Below, in pieces: positions 32,209 through 41,689 of a DNA stretch of 42,169 nucleotides. The DNA is from Alphaproteobacteria bacterium (GTDB lineage: Bacteria > Pseudomonadota > Alphaproteobacteria > Micropepsales > Micropepsaceae), in the NCBI GenBank assembly GCA_025924715.1, contig JAICHV010000033.1:1-42169 (forward strand). The letters run 5' to 3'. The first letter of the stretch is position 1. Each line of letters opens with the position of its first letter. The translations under genes and the position numbers were made by a program. The notes beneath the pieces are model-generated. The model had not been told where the DNA came from. It was given only the letters and a program-made list of their open reading frames with translations, and did not search any database.

Positions 32209-32973
32209 TCACTGAGCAGGAGCCTGGTCAGGCGGCGGCACGGCCGGGGTAGATTCGGGCGCCGGCGCGGCCGCCTGCGGGGCTTCCGGGGCCGGGGCCG
32301 GGGCCGATGCGTCCGGAGCCGGAGCCACCTGATCCGGCGCACTCAAGGCCGGCTGCGGATTGGGGTTCGCGGCCAAGGAAGAGGCCGGCGGCGTGGGAGA
32401 AACCGGCTCGACCGGCGGTGTCGCCAGGCTTGCGGTTGCCGAAGTTGACGACGTCGCGGAAGGTGACGACGAAGCCGTAGCGGTTTCTTCCGCCCGTGCC
32501 CGCGCCGTTCTGCGAGCACTGCGGACGACCGGCTGGCTGGTCGGCGCCGGGGCGGGTGCCGCAGCGGTTTTGGAGGCCGGCGCAGGCATGGTGGTGCTGG
32601 AATTGTCGCTCGCGGCCGAAGGTGCGGATGGCGGCGGCGTCATCGCCGGGGCGGGCGCCGGCGTGTTCGACGCCGTCTGTGTCACCGCCACCTTGCTCGA
32701 ATGCGACGACGAAATTTCATAGCCGTAAATCGCCGCGGCGCCGATGAGCAGCGCGACGGCGAAGGCGCCGGCGATTTTGATCGTATTGCTGCCGGGTTCT
32801 TCTTCCTCGACGACATGGAATTGATTCAAGGGCTCGCCGCCAACGGATTCGTCGAAAGCCGCGGGCCGATCGATAAGGACACCCTCTTGCGAAAGAGGGA
32901 TGGCGGGATCGCCAATTGGAGAATTGCCAAGCGTGGCATTGGACGATGCATTGAAGTCGCGAAGATCGCTCAT
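32209..32973 (-). CDS. Single-span membrane protein with a long Pro/Ala/Ser-rich periplasmic tail
   Basis: This 254-residue protein has a cytosolic N-terminus of about 63 residues with an acidic patch (VVEEEEPGS). One membrane helix follows (IKIAGAFAVALLIGAAAIYGY, about 65-86), then about 165 residues almost entirely Ala, Pro, Ser and Thr, probably a disordered periplasmic or wall-spanning linker. A basic segment RSARRTARARAEE lies in the tail. No folded domain or TonB-type C-terminus is recognised. It is a hypothetical protein; a spacer or anchoring function is a guess. It is 199 bp downstream of the hisN-like gene on the same strand. Confidence 0.75.
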   Translation of the reverse strand: MSDLRDFNASSNATLGNSPIGDPAIPLSQEGVLIDRPAAFDESVGGEPLNQFHVVEEEEPGSNTIKIAGAFAVALLIGAAAIYGYEISSSHSSKVAVTQTASNTPAPAPAMTPPPSAPSAASDNSSTTMPAPASKTAAAPAPAPTSQPVVRSARRTARARAEETATASSSPSATSSTSATASLATPPVEPVSPTPPASSLAANPNPQPALSAPDQVAPAPDASAPAPAPEAPQAAAPAPESTPAVPPPDQAPAQ

Positions 32974-33172
32974 GTTGGCTCCTGCTGATATGTTGTCCTG
33001 CTATGAGACAACGTATGCGCGAGCGCCTGGTTGCGGCACAGCCGAAGATGGGCAGGATTGCGGCCAGACTTTGAAACGGCGCGAAAAGCCAATGTTTTCC
33101 GAAGCGAAATCGTCGCGCTTTTCGCCGCCTTCTCGCCGCATTGCGCGGCGACTGTCTACATAAGAGGAAACT

Positions 33173-33961
33173 TCAGCCCGAAAGCAGCGCCATAGCGGCT
33201 TGATGCAGGCGCTTATCGCCGCTGGCGAGAATGGTTTTTCCATCGCGGCAATCGCCGCCGGTCCAACTGGTGATCACACCGCCGGCGCCTTCCACCAGGG
33301 GAATCAAGGCGGCGATATCCCAGGCTTGAAATCCCGCCTCGATGACCAGATCGACAAATCCCAAGGCCAGCGCCGCGAACAAATAACAATCGCCGCCATA
33401 ACGGGTCATGCGCGCCGCCGATGCGACGCGCCGAAACCCGACCTGCTGCTCTTGCGTGAAATATGCGCCCGGATCGGTGGCGCAGAGGATGGCGTCTTTC
33501 AAGGCGCCGCAGGCGCGCGTCTTAAGCGGGCTGCGCGTTCCATTCTGCAGGAGCCAGGCGGCGCCATCGGCGCCGATGAAGCGTTCGCCCAGCACCGGCT
33601 GGTCGAGCAGGCCCAGCACGGGATAACCGTCTTTCTCCAGCGCAATCAGCGAACCCCATTCATGGCGGCCGGTGACGAAGGCGCGGGTGCCGTCGAGCGG
33701 ATCGAGCACCCAGCGCCAGCCGGAAGAGCCGTCCTGGGCGCCGAATTCCTCGCCCAGAATCGCGTCCTGCGGCCGTTCTTTCTCGATCAGCGCCCGGATC
33801 GCGCGCTCGGCGCCCTTGTCGGCCTCGGTCACGGGATCGAAGGCATGCAGGCCCGGCTTGTGGCTGACCGCAATGCGCTGACGGAAAAAAGGCCGGATCA
33901 CCGCCCCCGAGGCATCGGCAAGACGATTGGCGAAAGCGATGGTCTCGGGATCGACGGTCAT
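33173..33961 (-). CDS. hisN: Inositol-monophosphatase-family phosphatase, probably histidinol-phosphatase
   Basis: This 262-residue protein has the metal-binding IMPase motifs: E in VTEADKGAE, GEEFGAQ, LDPLDGTRAFVTG (the FIG motif, DPxDGT) and the C-terminal AWDIAALIPLVEGAGG. The form LDPLDGTRAFVTGRHEWGSLIAL is characteristic of HisN, which hydrolyses L-histidinol phosphate to L-histidinol in histidine biosynthesis. The alternative, a general inositol or 3'-phosphoadenosine phosphatase, is less likely. No other his gene is adjacent. The start ATG is at 33961, 87 bp downstream of the structured repeat. Confidence 0.85.
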   Translation of the reverse strand: MTVDPETIAFANRLADASGAVIRPFFRQRIAVSHKPGLHAFDPVTEADKGAERAIRALIEKERPQDAILGEEFGAQDGSSGWRWVLDPLDGTRAFVTGRHEWGSLIALEKDGYPVLGLLDQPVLGERFIGADGAAWLLQNGTRSPLKTRACGALKDAILCATDPGAYFTQEQQVGFRRVASAARMTRYGGDCYLFAALALGFVDLVIEAGFQAWDIAALIPLVEGAGGVITSWTGGDCRDGKTILASGDKRLHQAAMALLSG

Positions 33962-34047
33962 GGCGCCGTTTTACAGCGCCAATCCCTGCGTAGCGAGGAA
34001 TTTTGTTCGCTAGCTAGGAGGATATCGAACCGAAAGGCTGCGCGCAT

Positions 34048-34154
34048 TTAGGCGCGGGGGATTTTGTGGCGTGGGCAGGAGCGCCGAGCGACGTGTACAA
34101 GACGTACACGAGCGAAGGCGCGACGCACTCACGACGCAAAAGACCCGCGCCTAA
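34048..34154. repeat. Structured dispersed repeat, copy 2
   Basis: The outermost arms TTAGGCGCGGG (34048-34058) and CCCGCGCCTAA (34144-34154) are perfectly complementary over 11 bp. The right one contains the typA stop codon. Inside, TTTTGTGGCGTGGG pairs with CTCACGACGCAAAA, then GCGCC with GGCGC, and the apex is CGTGTAC-AAGAC-GTACACG between two GAGCGA blocks. It shares its blocks with copy 1 at 12543, and the differences preserve pairing. It may act as the typA terminator. Confidence 0.75.
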
Positions 34155-35977
34155 GCGTCTACCTTTGCCCGCTTGCGCAAGTGGGGCTTCAACATCCGCT
34201 TGCGAAGCCGAATGCTTTGCGGCGTCACTTCGACCAGCTCGTCGTCCTCGATATAGGCCATCGCCTGCTCCAGGGTCATCGGCACGATCGGGGTCAGGCG
34301 CACCGCCTCGTCTTTCGAGGTGGTGCGGATATTGGTGAGCTGCTTGGTCTTGGTGGGGTTGACGTCCAGGTCGTTGTCCTTGGCGTTCTGGCCCACGATC
34401 ATGCCTTCATAGACCTTGGTGCCGGGTGTCACGAACAGCTTGCCGCGCTCTTCCAGATACCAAAGGCCATAGGCCACGGCCTCGCCATCCTCGGTGGAAA
34501 TCAGCACGCCATTGGTGCGTCCGCCCACCGAACCCTTATGCGGCGCATAGTCCAGGAACATGCGGTTCATCACCCCGGTGCCGCGGGTGTCGGTGAGGAA
34601 TTCGCCGTGATAGCCGATCAAGCCCCGCGCCGGCGCGTGAAAGACCACGCGGGTCTTGCCCGCGCCGGTGGGGCGCATATCGACCATCTCGCCCTTGCGA
34701 TTCGAGACTTTCTCGATCACCACGCCGGTATAGGCATCATCGACATCGATGGTGACTTCCTCGATCGGCTCCAGCCGCTCGCCATTCTCGGTCTTGAACA
34801 GCACCCGCGGCCGGCTGATCGACAATTCGAACCCTTCGCGGCGCATGCTTTCGATCAAGACGCCGAGCTGCAATTCGCCGCGCCCCGCCACTTCGAAGGC
34901 GCCCTCGCCGGTTTCCTGCATCTTCAGCGCGACATTGCCTTCGGCTTCCCGCACCAGTCTTTCGCGGATGACGCGGCTCTGCACCTTGCTGCCTTCGCGG
35001 CCCGCCAGGGGCGAATCATTGACCGAGATGGTCATCGCCAGGGTCGGCGGATCGATCGGATGGCTGGGAATCGGCTCTTCGACGGAAGGGTCGCACAGCG
35101 TATCGGCCACCGTGGCATCTTCCAGCCCGGCGATGGCGACGATGTCGCCGGCTTCGGCCCGATCGACCGGCACCCGCGCCAGTCCCCGAAACGCCAGGAG
35201 CTTGGTGACGCGGGCCCGTTCCAGCACCTCGCCGGTGCGCGACAGGGCTTTGATCTGGCGGTTGGTGGTGATGACGCCCGATTCGATGCGGCCGGTGAGA
35301 ATGCGGCCCAGGAAATTGTCGGCCTCGAGCGTGGTGACCAGCATCTTGAACGGATGGGCTTCGCCGGCCAGGGCCTGGGGCTTCGGCGCCGGCACATCCT
35401 TGACGATCAATTCGAACAGCGGCGACAGATCCTTGCGCTCGTCTTCCAATTCACGCACCGCCCAGCCGCTGCGGCCGGAGGCGTAGAGATGGTGGAAGTC
35501 GAGCTGGCTGTCATTGGCTTCCAGCGCCAGGAAAAGATCGAAAATGGATTCCAGGGTCTCGCGCGGCTGGGCGTCGTGCCGATCGATCTTGTTGACCACC
35601 ACGATCGGCTTGAGGCCCAGTTTTAAAGCCTTGCTGAGAACGAATTTGGTCTGCGGCATGACGCTTTCGGCGGCATCCACCAAGAGCACCACCCCATCCA
35701 CCATGGACAGGATGCGCTCGACCTCGCCCCCGAAATCGGCATGGCCGGGGGTATCGACGATGTTCAGCCGGCAGCCCTGCCATTCGACGCTGGTGCATTT
35801 GGCCAGAATGGTGATGCCGCGCTCGCGCTCCTGGTCGTTGGAATCCATGGCGCGCTCGTCCATATGCTGGTTCTCGCGCACCGAGCCGGATTGCTTGAGA
35901 AGCTGATCCACCAGCGTGGTCTTGCCGTGATCGACATGCGCGATGATCGCGATATTGCGGATTTCCATGGAGTCCAA
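34151..35977 (-). CDS. typA: Ribosome-associated translational GTPase TypA/BipA
   Basis: This 608-residue protein is of the usual length. It has the GTP-binding motifs AHVDHGKTT (G1), [14 protein letters not shown] (G3) and [11 protein letters not shown] (G4), then domain II, EF-G-like domains III and V ([40 protein letters not shown]) and the BipA-specific C-terminal domain ([27 protein letters not shown]). It binds 70S ribosomes and is needed for 50S assembly and stress adaptation. The ATG at 35977 begins [19 protein letters not shown]; the second Met (ATG 35968) is an alternative with the classical length. The stop codon is part of the outer stem of the repeat downstream. Confidence 0.97.
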   Translation of the reverse strand: MDSMEIRNIAIIAHVDHGKTTLVDQLLKQSGSVRENQHMDERAMDSNDQERERGITILAKCTSVEWQGCRLNIVDTPGHADFGGEVERILSMVDGVVLLVDAAESVMPQTKFVLSKALKLGLKPIVVVNKIDRHDAQPRETLESIFDLFLALEANDSQLDFHHLYASGRSGWAVRELEDERKDLSPLFELIVKDVPAPKPQALAGEAHPFKMLVTTLEADNFLGRILTGRIESGVITTNRQIKALSRTGEVLERARVTKLLAFRGLARVPVDRAEAGDIVAIAGLEDATVADTLCDPSVEEPIPSHPIDPPTLAMTISVNDSPLAGREGSKVQSRVIRERLVREAEGNVALKMQETGEGAFEVAGRGELQLGVLIESMRREGFELSISRPRVLFKTENGERLEPIEEVTIDVDDAYTGVVIEKVSNRKGEMVDMRPTGAGKTRVVFHAPARGLIGYHGEFLTDTRGTGVMNRMFLDYAPHKGSVGGRTNGVLISTEDGEAVAYGLWYLEERGKLFVTPGTKVYEGMIVGQNAKDNDLDVNPTKTKQLTNIRTTSKDEAVRLTPIVPMTLEQAMAYIEDDELVEVTPQSIRLRKRMLKPHLRKRAKVDA

Positions 35978-36359
35978 TGCCTAGAGCGAGGAGGGGGCTT
36001 ATAGACGTGCCCGGCAGGGAACCGCAACGCAGCTGCAAAATGTTCCGGGCGGGTCACAGTAAATTCAAATATTTCAAGAGTTTAATGGAGCCTGCGGCCG
36101 CGTTTCCCTGGGCAAAAACTGCGTTCTGGGACATTTATGAGAAACTTTTGTCTTACAAAGTGGGACGAAAACCGCCGGAAAGACACGCAATCTGTTGAAT
36201 CTCGAAGGTTTTTAAGTCGGGCCCGCTGGTGGCGAAAGCGCCCGCCACTCCGACCGAGCTGCTACGGTTCCGGACTATTTCGTGGCCGGACCAGCTCAGC
36301 TGGGTTATTCACGGTTTTTCTCAAGGCCCCGAATGGGGCGGCCAAAGGTTGTCAGTCGA
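35978..36359. other. Divergent intergenic region between typA and the RND operon
   Basis: About 380 bp with no supported gene. ACTTTTGTCTTACAAAGT (36144-36161) is an imperfect inverted repeat (5 of 6 positions per arm) about 200 bp before the efflux adaptor and could be an operator. A-T rich stretches at 36060-36090 may be part of a promoter. No efflux regulator gene is adjacent. Confidence 0.35.
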
Positions 36360-37598
36360 ATGAATGTGCAGATTTCTCCCCGCGAAGCGGACACCAAACT
36401 CACGCTGGGGGGCAGACAGAGCGGGCAATCGGCGAAGCGCTTTGTCCTGGCGGCTATCGGCTTGGCCGCGATTCTAGGCGGTTATTACTATTACACCCAT
36501 ACCGGTGCCGCGCCCGCGCGGGTGCGCGGTGGCGGGGCGGCGCCCGTCAAGGTGGCCCCTGTCCAGCAGCGCGATATGCAGGTGATCGAGCACACCATCG
36601 GAACGGTGGTCGCCAATTCCGTGGTGTCGGTGACGGCGCGGGTCCAGGGCCAGCTCGTCTCCGTCCATTTCAAGGAAGGTCAACTGGTCAAAAAAGGCGA
36701 TCTGCTGTTCGAGATCGATCCCGCGCCTTATCAAGCCGCCTATGACAGCGCCATGGCGGTGCTGCTGGGGGCTAAGACCAATGCCGACCGCTCTGCCAGC
36801 CTTTTGCGGCAAAACGCCATCGCACCCCAGGCCAATGACAATGCGCAGGCCACCTATCTGCAAGCCAAGGCCAATGCCGAGGCGGCCAAGCTGAATCTGG
36901 ATTTCACCAAAATACACTCCCCGATCGACGGCAAGACCGGCCCCATTCTGCTGCAACCCGGCAATCTGGTTTCCGTCAACGGCACCACCGCGCCGCTGGT
37001 CACCATCACCCAGATCCAGCCGATCAAGGTTTCCTTCGCCCTGCCCCAGGCCGATCTGCCGCGCATCCAGGCGCGCGCGCATGGCAAGGACCTGGTGGCG
37101 CGCATCAATCTTCATGGCGCCGGCGGCGATGCCGATATATCGGCGCCGGTCGACTTCATCAGCAACGCGGTCAATGCCACGTCCGGCACGATCGAATTGC
37201 GGGCGACCTTCCCCAATCTCGACGCCAGCCTGGTTCCAGGCCAGCTGGTGGATGTGACGGTGCAGCTCAGCGACATTCCCGGCGCCCTGGTGGTGCCGCG
37301 CGAGGCGGTCAACAATGGCGCCGACGATCAATTCGTCTATGTCGTGACGCCTGACATGATCGCGCAAATACGCACGGTCAAAGTCCTGTTCGACGACGGT
37401 ACCAATGACGCGGTCCAGGGCAATCTGCAGCCGGGCGAGTCCGTGATCGTCGATGGTCAGCTCCGGGTTCTGCCCGATGGCAAGGTCACGATCGGCCGCG
37501 GCGGCGCCGGTGCGGCGGCGGTTGGCGGGGGTCGAGGCGGACGCCGTGGTGGCCGCCGAGGGCGGGGCAATGCGGAAGGCGGCCCGCCCCCGGGTTGA
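36360..37598 (+). CDS. RND efflux periplasmic adaptor (membrane fusion protein, MdtA-like)
   Basis: This 412-residue protein has an N-terminal membrane anchor (RFVLAAIGLAAILGGYYYY, about residues 28-46) and a biotinyl-lipoyl-like domain (VSVTARVQGQLVSVHFKEGQLVKKGDLLFEIDPAPY). A short alpha-hairpin with repeated Ala and Asn follows, then beta-barrel and membrane-proximal domains (DVTVQLSDIPGALVVPREAVNNG). Its sequence is closest in style to MdtA. The C-terminal tail (about 380-412) is made of Gly, Arg and Ala (RGGRRGGRRGRGN) and is unusual. The pump gene follows 7 bp later, so they are one operon. The start at 36360 is preferred over the upstream frame because it leaves a plain MNVQISPREAD terminus. 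No outer-membrane factor gene is present in the window. Confidence 0.9.
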   Translation: MNVQISPREADTKLTLGGRQSGQSAKRFVLAAIGLAAILGGYYYYTHTGAAPARVRGGGAAPVKVAPVQQRDMQVIEHTIGTVVANSVVSVTARVQGQLVSVHFKEGQLVKKGDLLFEIDPAPYQAAYDSAMAVLLGAKTNADRSASLLRQNAIAPQANDNAQATYLQAKANAEAAKLNLDFTKIHSPIDGKTGPILLQPGNLVSVNGTTAPLVTITQIQPIKVSFALPQADLPRIQARAHGKDLVARINLHGAGGDADISAPVDFISNAVNATSGTIELRATFPNLDASLVPGQLVDVTVQLSDIPGALVVPREAVNNGADDQFVYVVTPDMIAQIRTVKVLFDDGTNDAVQGNLQPGESVIVDGQLRVLPDGKVTIGRGGAGAAAVGGGRGGRRGGRRGRGNAEGGPPPG

Positions 37599-37605
37599 AG
37601 CTCAG

Positions 37606-40600
37606 ATGAATCTCTCCAAGGCTTTCATTGAACGTCCCGTCATGACCACCCTGGCCATGGCGGCCATGATCATATTCGGCATTTTCGGCTATCTGTCGCT
37701 GCCGGTTTCCGACCTGCCCAATTTCGACTTCCCCACCATCACTGTGAGCGCAAGCCTGCCCGGCGCCGATCCGGAAACCATGGCCAGCGCCGTGGCCGCG
37801 CCGCTGGAAAACCAGTTCTCGACCATCAACGGCGTCGATTCGATGACCTCGTCGAGCAGCCAGGGCAGCACCCAGATCACCCTGCAGTTCAACCTGGATC
37901 GCAACATCGACGCCGCCGCCCAGGACGTGCAGACCGCGATCTCGGCGGCGACGCGCCAATTGCCACGGGCGATGCCGCAGCCGCCCACTTTCCGCAAACA
38001 GAATCCCGCCGACCTGCCCATCATGTTCATGGCGCTGTCATCCAAGACCCTGTCGCCGTCCAAGCTTGACGAGTATGCCGAAACCCTGCTGGCGCGGCAG
38101 CTTTCCACCATCGAGGGCGTCGCCCAGGTCAGGGTCGCCGGCTCGACCAAATATGCCGTGCGGATCCAGGCCGATCCCGCCGCCCTGGCCAGCCGCCAGA
38201 TCGGCATCGACTTGCTGACCAGCGCGATCGTCAGTGCCAATGTCAATCAGGCGACGGGCGCGCTGAATGGCTCGACTCGCTCGGCGATCATCCATGCCGA
38301 TGGCCAGCTTAACGACGCCGATGCCTTCCGGCGCCAGATCATTACCTATCGCAATGGCGCGCCGGTGCGCATTGGTGACGTGGCCAATGTGCTGGATGGG
38401 GTTCAGAACCCCAATTCCAAGAGCTGGGTTTCGGGGCAGCCGGCGATCAGCCTCAGCATCACCAAACAACCGGGTTCCAACGTCGTCAAGACCATCGACG
38501 CGGTCAGGGCGGTGCTGCCCCAATTCCAGGCGACCCTGCCGCCCTCGGTGAAATTGGATATCCTTTACGACCGCAGCGAGACCATCAAGGCGGCGATCGA
38601 CGACGTGCAAGTCACCTTGCTGGTCGCCGGCATTCTGGTGGTGTTGGTGATCTTCGTCTTCCTGCGCCGGTTGTCGGCGACGCTGATCCCGTCCCTGGCG
38701 CTGCCCATCGCGGTGATCGGCACCTTTGCCGGTATGGCGGCAATGGGTTTCAACCTGGACAATCTGTCCTTGATGGCGCTGACCTTGTCGGTCGGCTTTG
38801 TGGTCGACGACGCCATCGTCATGCTGGAAAACATCGTCCGCCACATCGAAGAAGGCATGCAGCCTTACGAGGCGGCGCTCAAAGGCGCGAGCGAGATCGG
38901 CTTCACCATTCTGTCGATGACGGTCAGCTTGGCGGCGGTGTTCATCCCCATCGTTTTCATGGGCGGTGTGGTGGGACGGTTGCTGCACGAATTCGCCGTG
39001 ACCATCATCCTGGCGATCATGGCGTCGGGCATTATTTCGGTGACGCTGACGCCGATGCTCTGCGCCCGCATTCTCAAAAGCGAGCATGGCCAGAAGCACA
39101 ACGCGTTCTACAATTTGAGCGAAAAGGCCTTCAACGGCCTGCATGCCACCTATGACCGCACCTTGAAATGGAGCTTGGGCCATCCCCGCGTCATTTTGGT
39201 TGTCTTCGTCCTCAGCGTCGTGACCAGCGTCGGCCTGTTCTCGATCATGCAGCAGGACTTCCTGCCCTCTGACGACGTCAACCGCATCCAGGCCTCGATC
39301 CAGGCGGCCAATGGCACGTCCTTCGACCAGATGACGGGCTATGTGAAGCAGGTGGAGTCCATCGTCGATCACGATCCGAATATTCTGGCCACCTCGGCCC
39401 AGATGGATGGCAATAACGGCGATGCCGGTTCCAACAGTGCCCGGCTTCAGCTGATCGTTCTCAAGCCCGCGAGCGAGCGCAAGCTCAACGCCGACCAGGT
39501 GATCGCCGAGCTCCGCCCCAAGGTCAGCCACATTCCCGGCGTCAGCGTGTTCCTCTCCAATCCACCCAGCGTGCGGCTGGGCGGACGCTACGGCCGCTCC
39601 AACTACCAATACACGCTGCAGGGGCTTGATCTGGAGGAACTGCGCCAGGTGTCGGACAAGCTGATGGCGGCAATGCAGGCCAATCCCGATTTCGTCGACG
39701 TCAACAGCGACCTGGACAAGGCGATGCCCTCGGTCCAGGTCAAGATCGACCGCGACCGGGCGGCGGCGATGGGCGTCACCACCCAGCAGATCGAAAGCGC
39801 GCTGGGCTCGTCATTCAGCGGCAGCCAGGTCTCCCAGATTAACCGCTCTTCCGATCAATATCAGGTGATCCTGGAATTGCTGCCGCAATATCAGCGCGAT
39901 CCGTCATCGCTGTCGCGCATCTACATCACCGCGTCCAATGTGCCCGGCAATGCCGCCAGCCCGACAGCGGGGGCCGTGGCAGCCGCCAACCCGACTGCCA
40001 CCGGGCTACCGGTGGCTGGCGGCGGCGGTAATGGCGGCGTGCCCAATTTGGTGCCGCTCAGCGCCGTCACCCAGATCACCAGCAGCACCATGCCGCTCAG
40101 CGTCAACCATGCCGGCCAAGTGCCCGCCGTGACGCTGTCCTTCGACATGGCGCCCGGCAAGACCCTCAGCGACGCGGTGACCGGCATCAAGAAAGCCACC
40201 GAGGAAGCCCAGGTCCCGGCGACCATCACCGGCAGCTTCCAAGGCACCGCAGCGGCGTTTCAGCAATCGACCCAGAATATGGGGCTGTTGCTCGTCATCG
40301 CCATGCTCGTCGTCTACATCATCCTGGGCGTGCTGTATGAAAGCTTCATCCATCCGCTCACCATCCTGTCGGGTCTTCCCTCGGCGGCGGTGGGCGCCTT
40401 GTTGACGCTTTATGTCTTCGGCGTGCCGCTCAGCCTTTACGCCTTTGTCGGGATGATGATGCTGATCGGCATCGTCAAGAAGAACGCGATCATGATGATC
40501 GACTTTGCGCTTCAGACACAGCGCGCCAATGACGGCATTCCGCCGGAGCGCGCGATCTACGAGGCGGCGATGATCCGCTTCCGTCCGATCATGATGACCA

Positions 40601-40827
40601 CCATGGCGGCGATGATGGGCACTATGCCGATCGCGCTGGGCATGGGGGCGGGCGCGGCCTCGCGCCGGCCGCTGGGCATGTGCGTGGCGGGCGGCCTGCT
40701 GCTGTCGCAACTGCTGACGCTTTACATCACGCCGGTGATCTATGTGTATCTCGACCGGCTGGGCGGACATTTCCAGCTCTTCCGCAAGCGCCCCAAAGTC
40801 GTCGCCCAACCTGCCCCGGCGGAATAA
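37606..40827 (+). CDS. RND efflux pump (HAE1 family, MdtB/MdtC-like)
   Basis: This 1073-residue inner-membrane proton-drug antiporter has twelve predicted membrane helices. It starts MNLSKAFIERPVMTTLAMAAMIIFGIFGYLSLPVSDLPNFDFPTI, the MdtB/C pattern. The proton-relay Asp pair lies in TM4 (VGFVVDDAIVMLENI), and the conserved GMMMLIGIVKKNAIMMIDFA is present in TM10-11. The two large periplasmic porter loops are intact. An insert rich in Ala, Pro, Thr and Gly (about residues 778-815) lies in the second loop between TYITASNVPG and LVPLSAVTQI. Substrates may include bile salts, novobiocin or other amphiphiles by analogy, but this is not shown. The start ATG at 37606 is preferred to the frame from 37453 that overlaps the adaptor. 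Confidence 0.92.
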   Translation: MNLSKAFIERPVMTTLAMAAMIIFGIFGYLSLPVSDLPNFDFPTITVSASLPGADPETMASAVAAPLENQFSTINGVDSMTSSSSQGSTQITLQFNLDRNIDAAAQDVQTAISAATRQLPRAMPQPPTFRKQNPADLPIMFMALSSKTLSPSKLDEYAETLLARQLSTIEGVAQVRVAGSTKYAVRIQADPAALASRQIGIDLLTSAIVSANVNQATGALNGSTRSAIIHADGQLNDADAFRRQIITYRNGAPVRIGDVANVLDGVQNPNSKSWVSGQPAISLSITKQPGSNVVKTIDAVRAVLPQFQATLPPSVKLDILYDRSETIKAAIDDVQVTLLVAGILVVLVIFVFLRRLSATLIPSLALPIAVIGTFAGMAAMGFNLDNLSLMALTLSVGFVVDDAIVMLENIVRHIEEGMQPYEAALKGASEIGFTILSMTVSLAAVFIPIVFMGGVVGRLLHEFAVTIILAIMASGIISVTLTPMLCARILKSEHGQKHNAFYNLSEKAFNGLHATYDRTLKWSLGHPRVILVVFVLSVVTSVGLFSIMQQDFLPSDDVNRIQASIQAANGTSFDQMTGYVKQVESIVDHDPNILATSAQMDGNNGDAGSNSARLQLIVLKPASERKLNADQVIAELRPKVSHIPGVSVFLSNPPSVRLGGRYGRSNYQYTLQGLDLEELRQVSDKLMAAMQANPDFVDVNSDLDKAMPSVQVKIDRDRAAAMGVTTQQIESALGSSFSGSQVSQINRSSDQYQVILELLPQYQRDPSSLSRIYITASNVPGNAASPTAGAVAAANPTATGLPVAGGGGNGGVPNLVPLSAVTQITSSTMPLSVNHAGQVPAVTLSFDMAPGKTLSDAVTGIKKATEEAQVPATITGSFQGTAAAFQQSTQNMGLLLVIAMLVVYIILGVLYESFIHPLTILSGLPSAAVGALLTLYVFGVPLSLYAFVGMMMLIGIVKKNAIMMIDFALQTQRANDGIPPERAIYEAAMIRFRPIMMTTMAAMMGTMPIALGMGAGAASRRPLGMCVAGGLLLSQLLTLYITPVIYVYLDRLGGHFQLFRKRPKVVAQPAPAE

Positions 40828-40854
40828 GAACCGCGGCCGGTGATTTTCCCGGCT

Positions 40855-41577
40855 CTATAGCCGGTCGAGGTGCAATCCCACCGGCTTGGGCCGCAGGTGG
40901 TCGAAGGGTCCGGCCAGCAGCATGCCCGCGATGAAGCCGCCCAGATGCGCCTGCCAGGCAATCAGGGCGGTCTCGCCCCCCAGCCCGATTCCTGTCACCC
41001 CAACGATCACATTCATCCCGATCCAGACCAGGGCGAACAGCAGGAATTGACGCGACAGCAGCGGGATCAGGTTCGCCTCGCCCGGCCCTGCCCGCATGGT
41101 CGGCAACAATCGCAGGCCTGCCGCCATCAGGCCGGAAATGGCGCCCGATGCACCGATCACCGGATTGGTCGACCCCCAGTTCAGCGCCAGATGGGTCGCC
41201 GCCCCCGCCACGCCGCACACCACGAAAAAGACCAGGAACAGCAGCGTCCCATAGCGGCGCGCAACAATCGGGGCGAAAGCCAGCAGCCAGACCGAATTGA
41301 TCGCCAGATGGATCAGGTCGTTGTGGAGGGCCATATAAGAGACAAAGGGGACCGCTCTTTCCCACCACGCTCCCGGATCGATATGATTGGCGGCAAGGAA
41401 GCCCGGGCTGTAAAGCGCCGGAATGAAGGCATAGCGGATAATCCATTCGGCGGATTGCTGGGGCGAGGCCAGGACGCGGGCCAGATGCGCCGCCGCTAAG
41501 CCGGCAATCAGCCAGATCACCACAGCCGGAGCGCGGAAGATAGGCTGGCGGGGAGGGGCGGGCTGCAGAAAGGCCAT
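40855..41577 (-). CDS. Rhomboid-family intramembrane serine protease
   Basis: This 240-residue protein has about six membrane helices. The catalytic Ser144 is in GASGAISGL and His211 in AWQAHLGGFIAG, giving the Ser-His dyad. The HNDLIHLAINSVWLLAF motif supplies His90 and Asn94 for the oxyanion hole. The family cleaves helices of membrane substrates within or near the bilayer. Substrates are not predictable. It converges with the RND operon (27 bp between stops) and diverges from the oxygenase-like gene at 41690. Confidence 0.93.
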   Translation of the reverse strand: MAFLQPAPPRQPIFRAPAVVIWLIAGLAAAHLARVLASPQQSAEWIIRYAFIPALYSPGFLAANHIDPGAWWERAVPFVSYMALHNDLIHLAINSVWLLAFAPIVARRYGTLLFLVFFVVCGVAGAATHLALNWGSTNPVIGASGAISGLMAAGLRLLPTMRAGPGEANLIPLLSRQFLLFALVWIGMNVIVGVTGIGLGGETALIAWQAHLGGFIAGMLLAGPFDHLRPKPVGLHLDRL

Positions 41578-41689
41578 GGCTTAGTATCTAGGGCTTAGGC
41601 CTGCGCTGGCAACTGCACCCAATTGGCGCAGGCTTCCACATCGCCAGCAGCGTTTTGCCTTTTGGGACGGTTCGCGGTAAGTGGCGGCG

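Noticed and set aside
34064..35626. 520-codon open frame opposite typA
   Set aside because: The complementary strand encodes complete TypA with all GTPase motifs; this frame is a by-product of codon bias.
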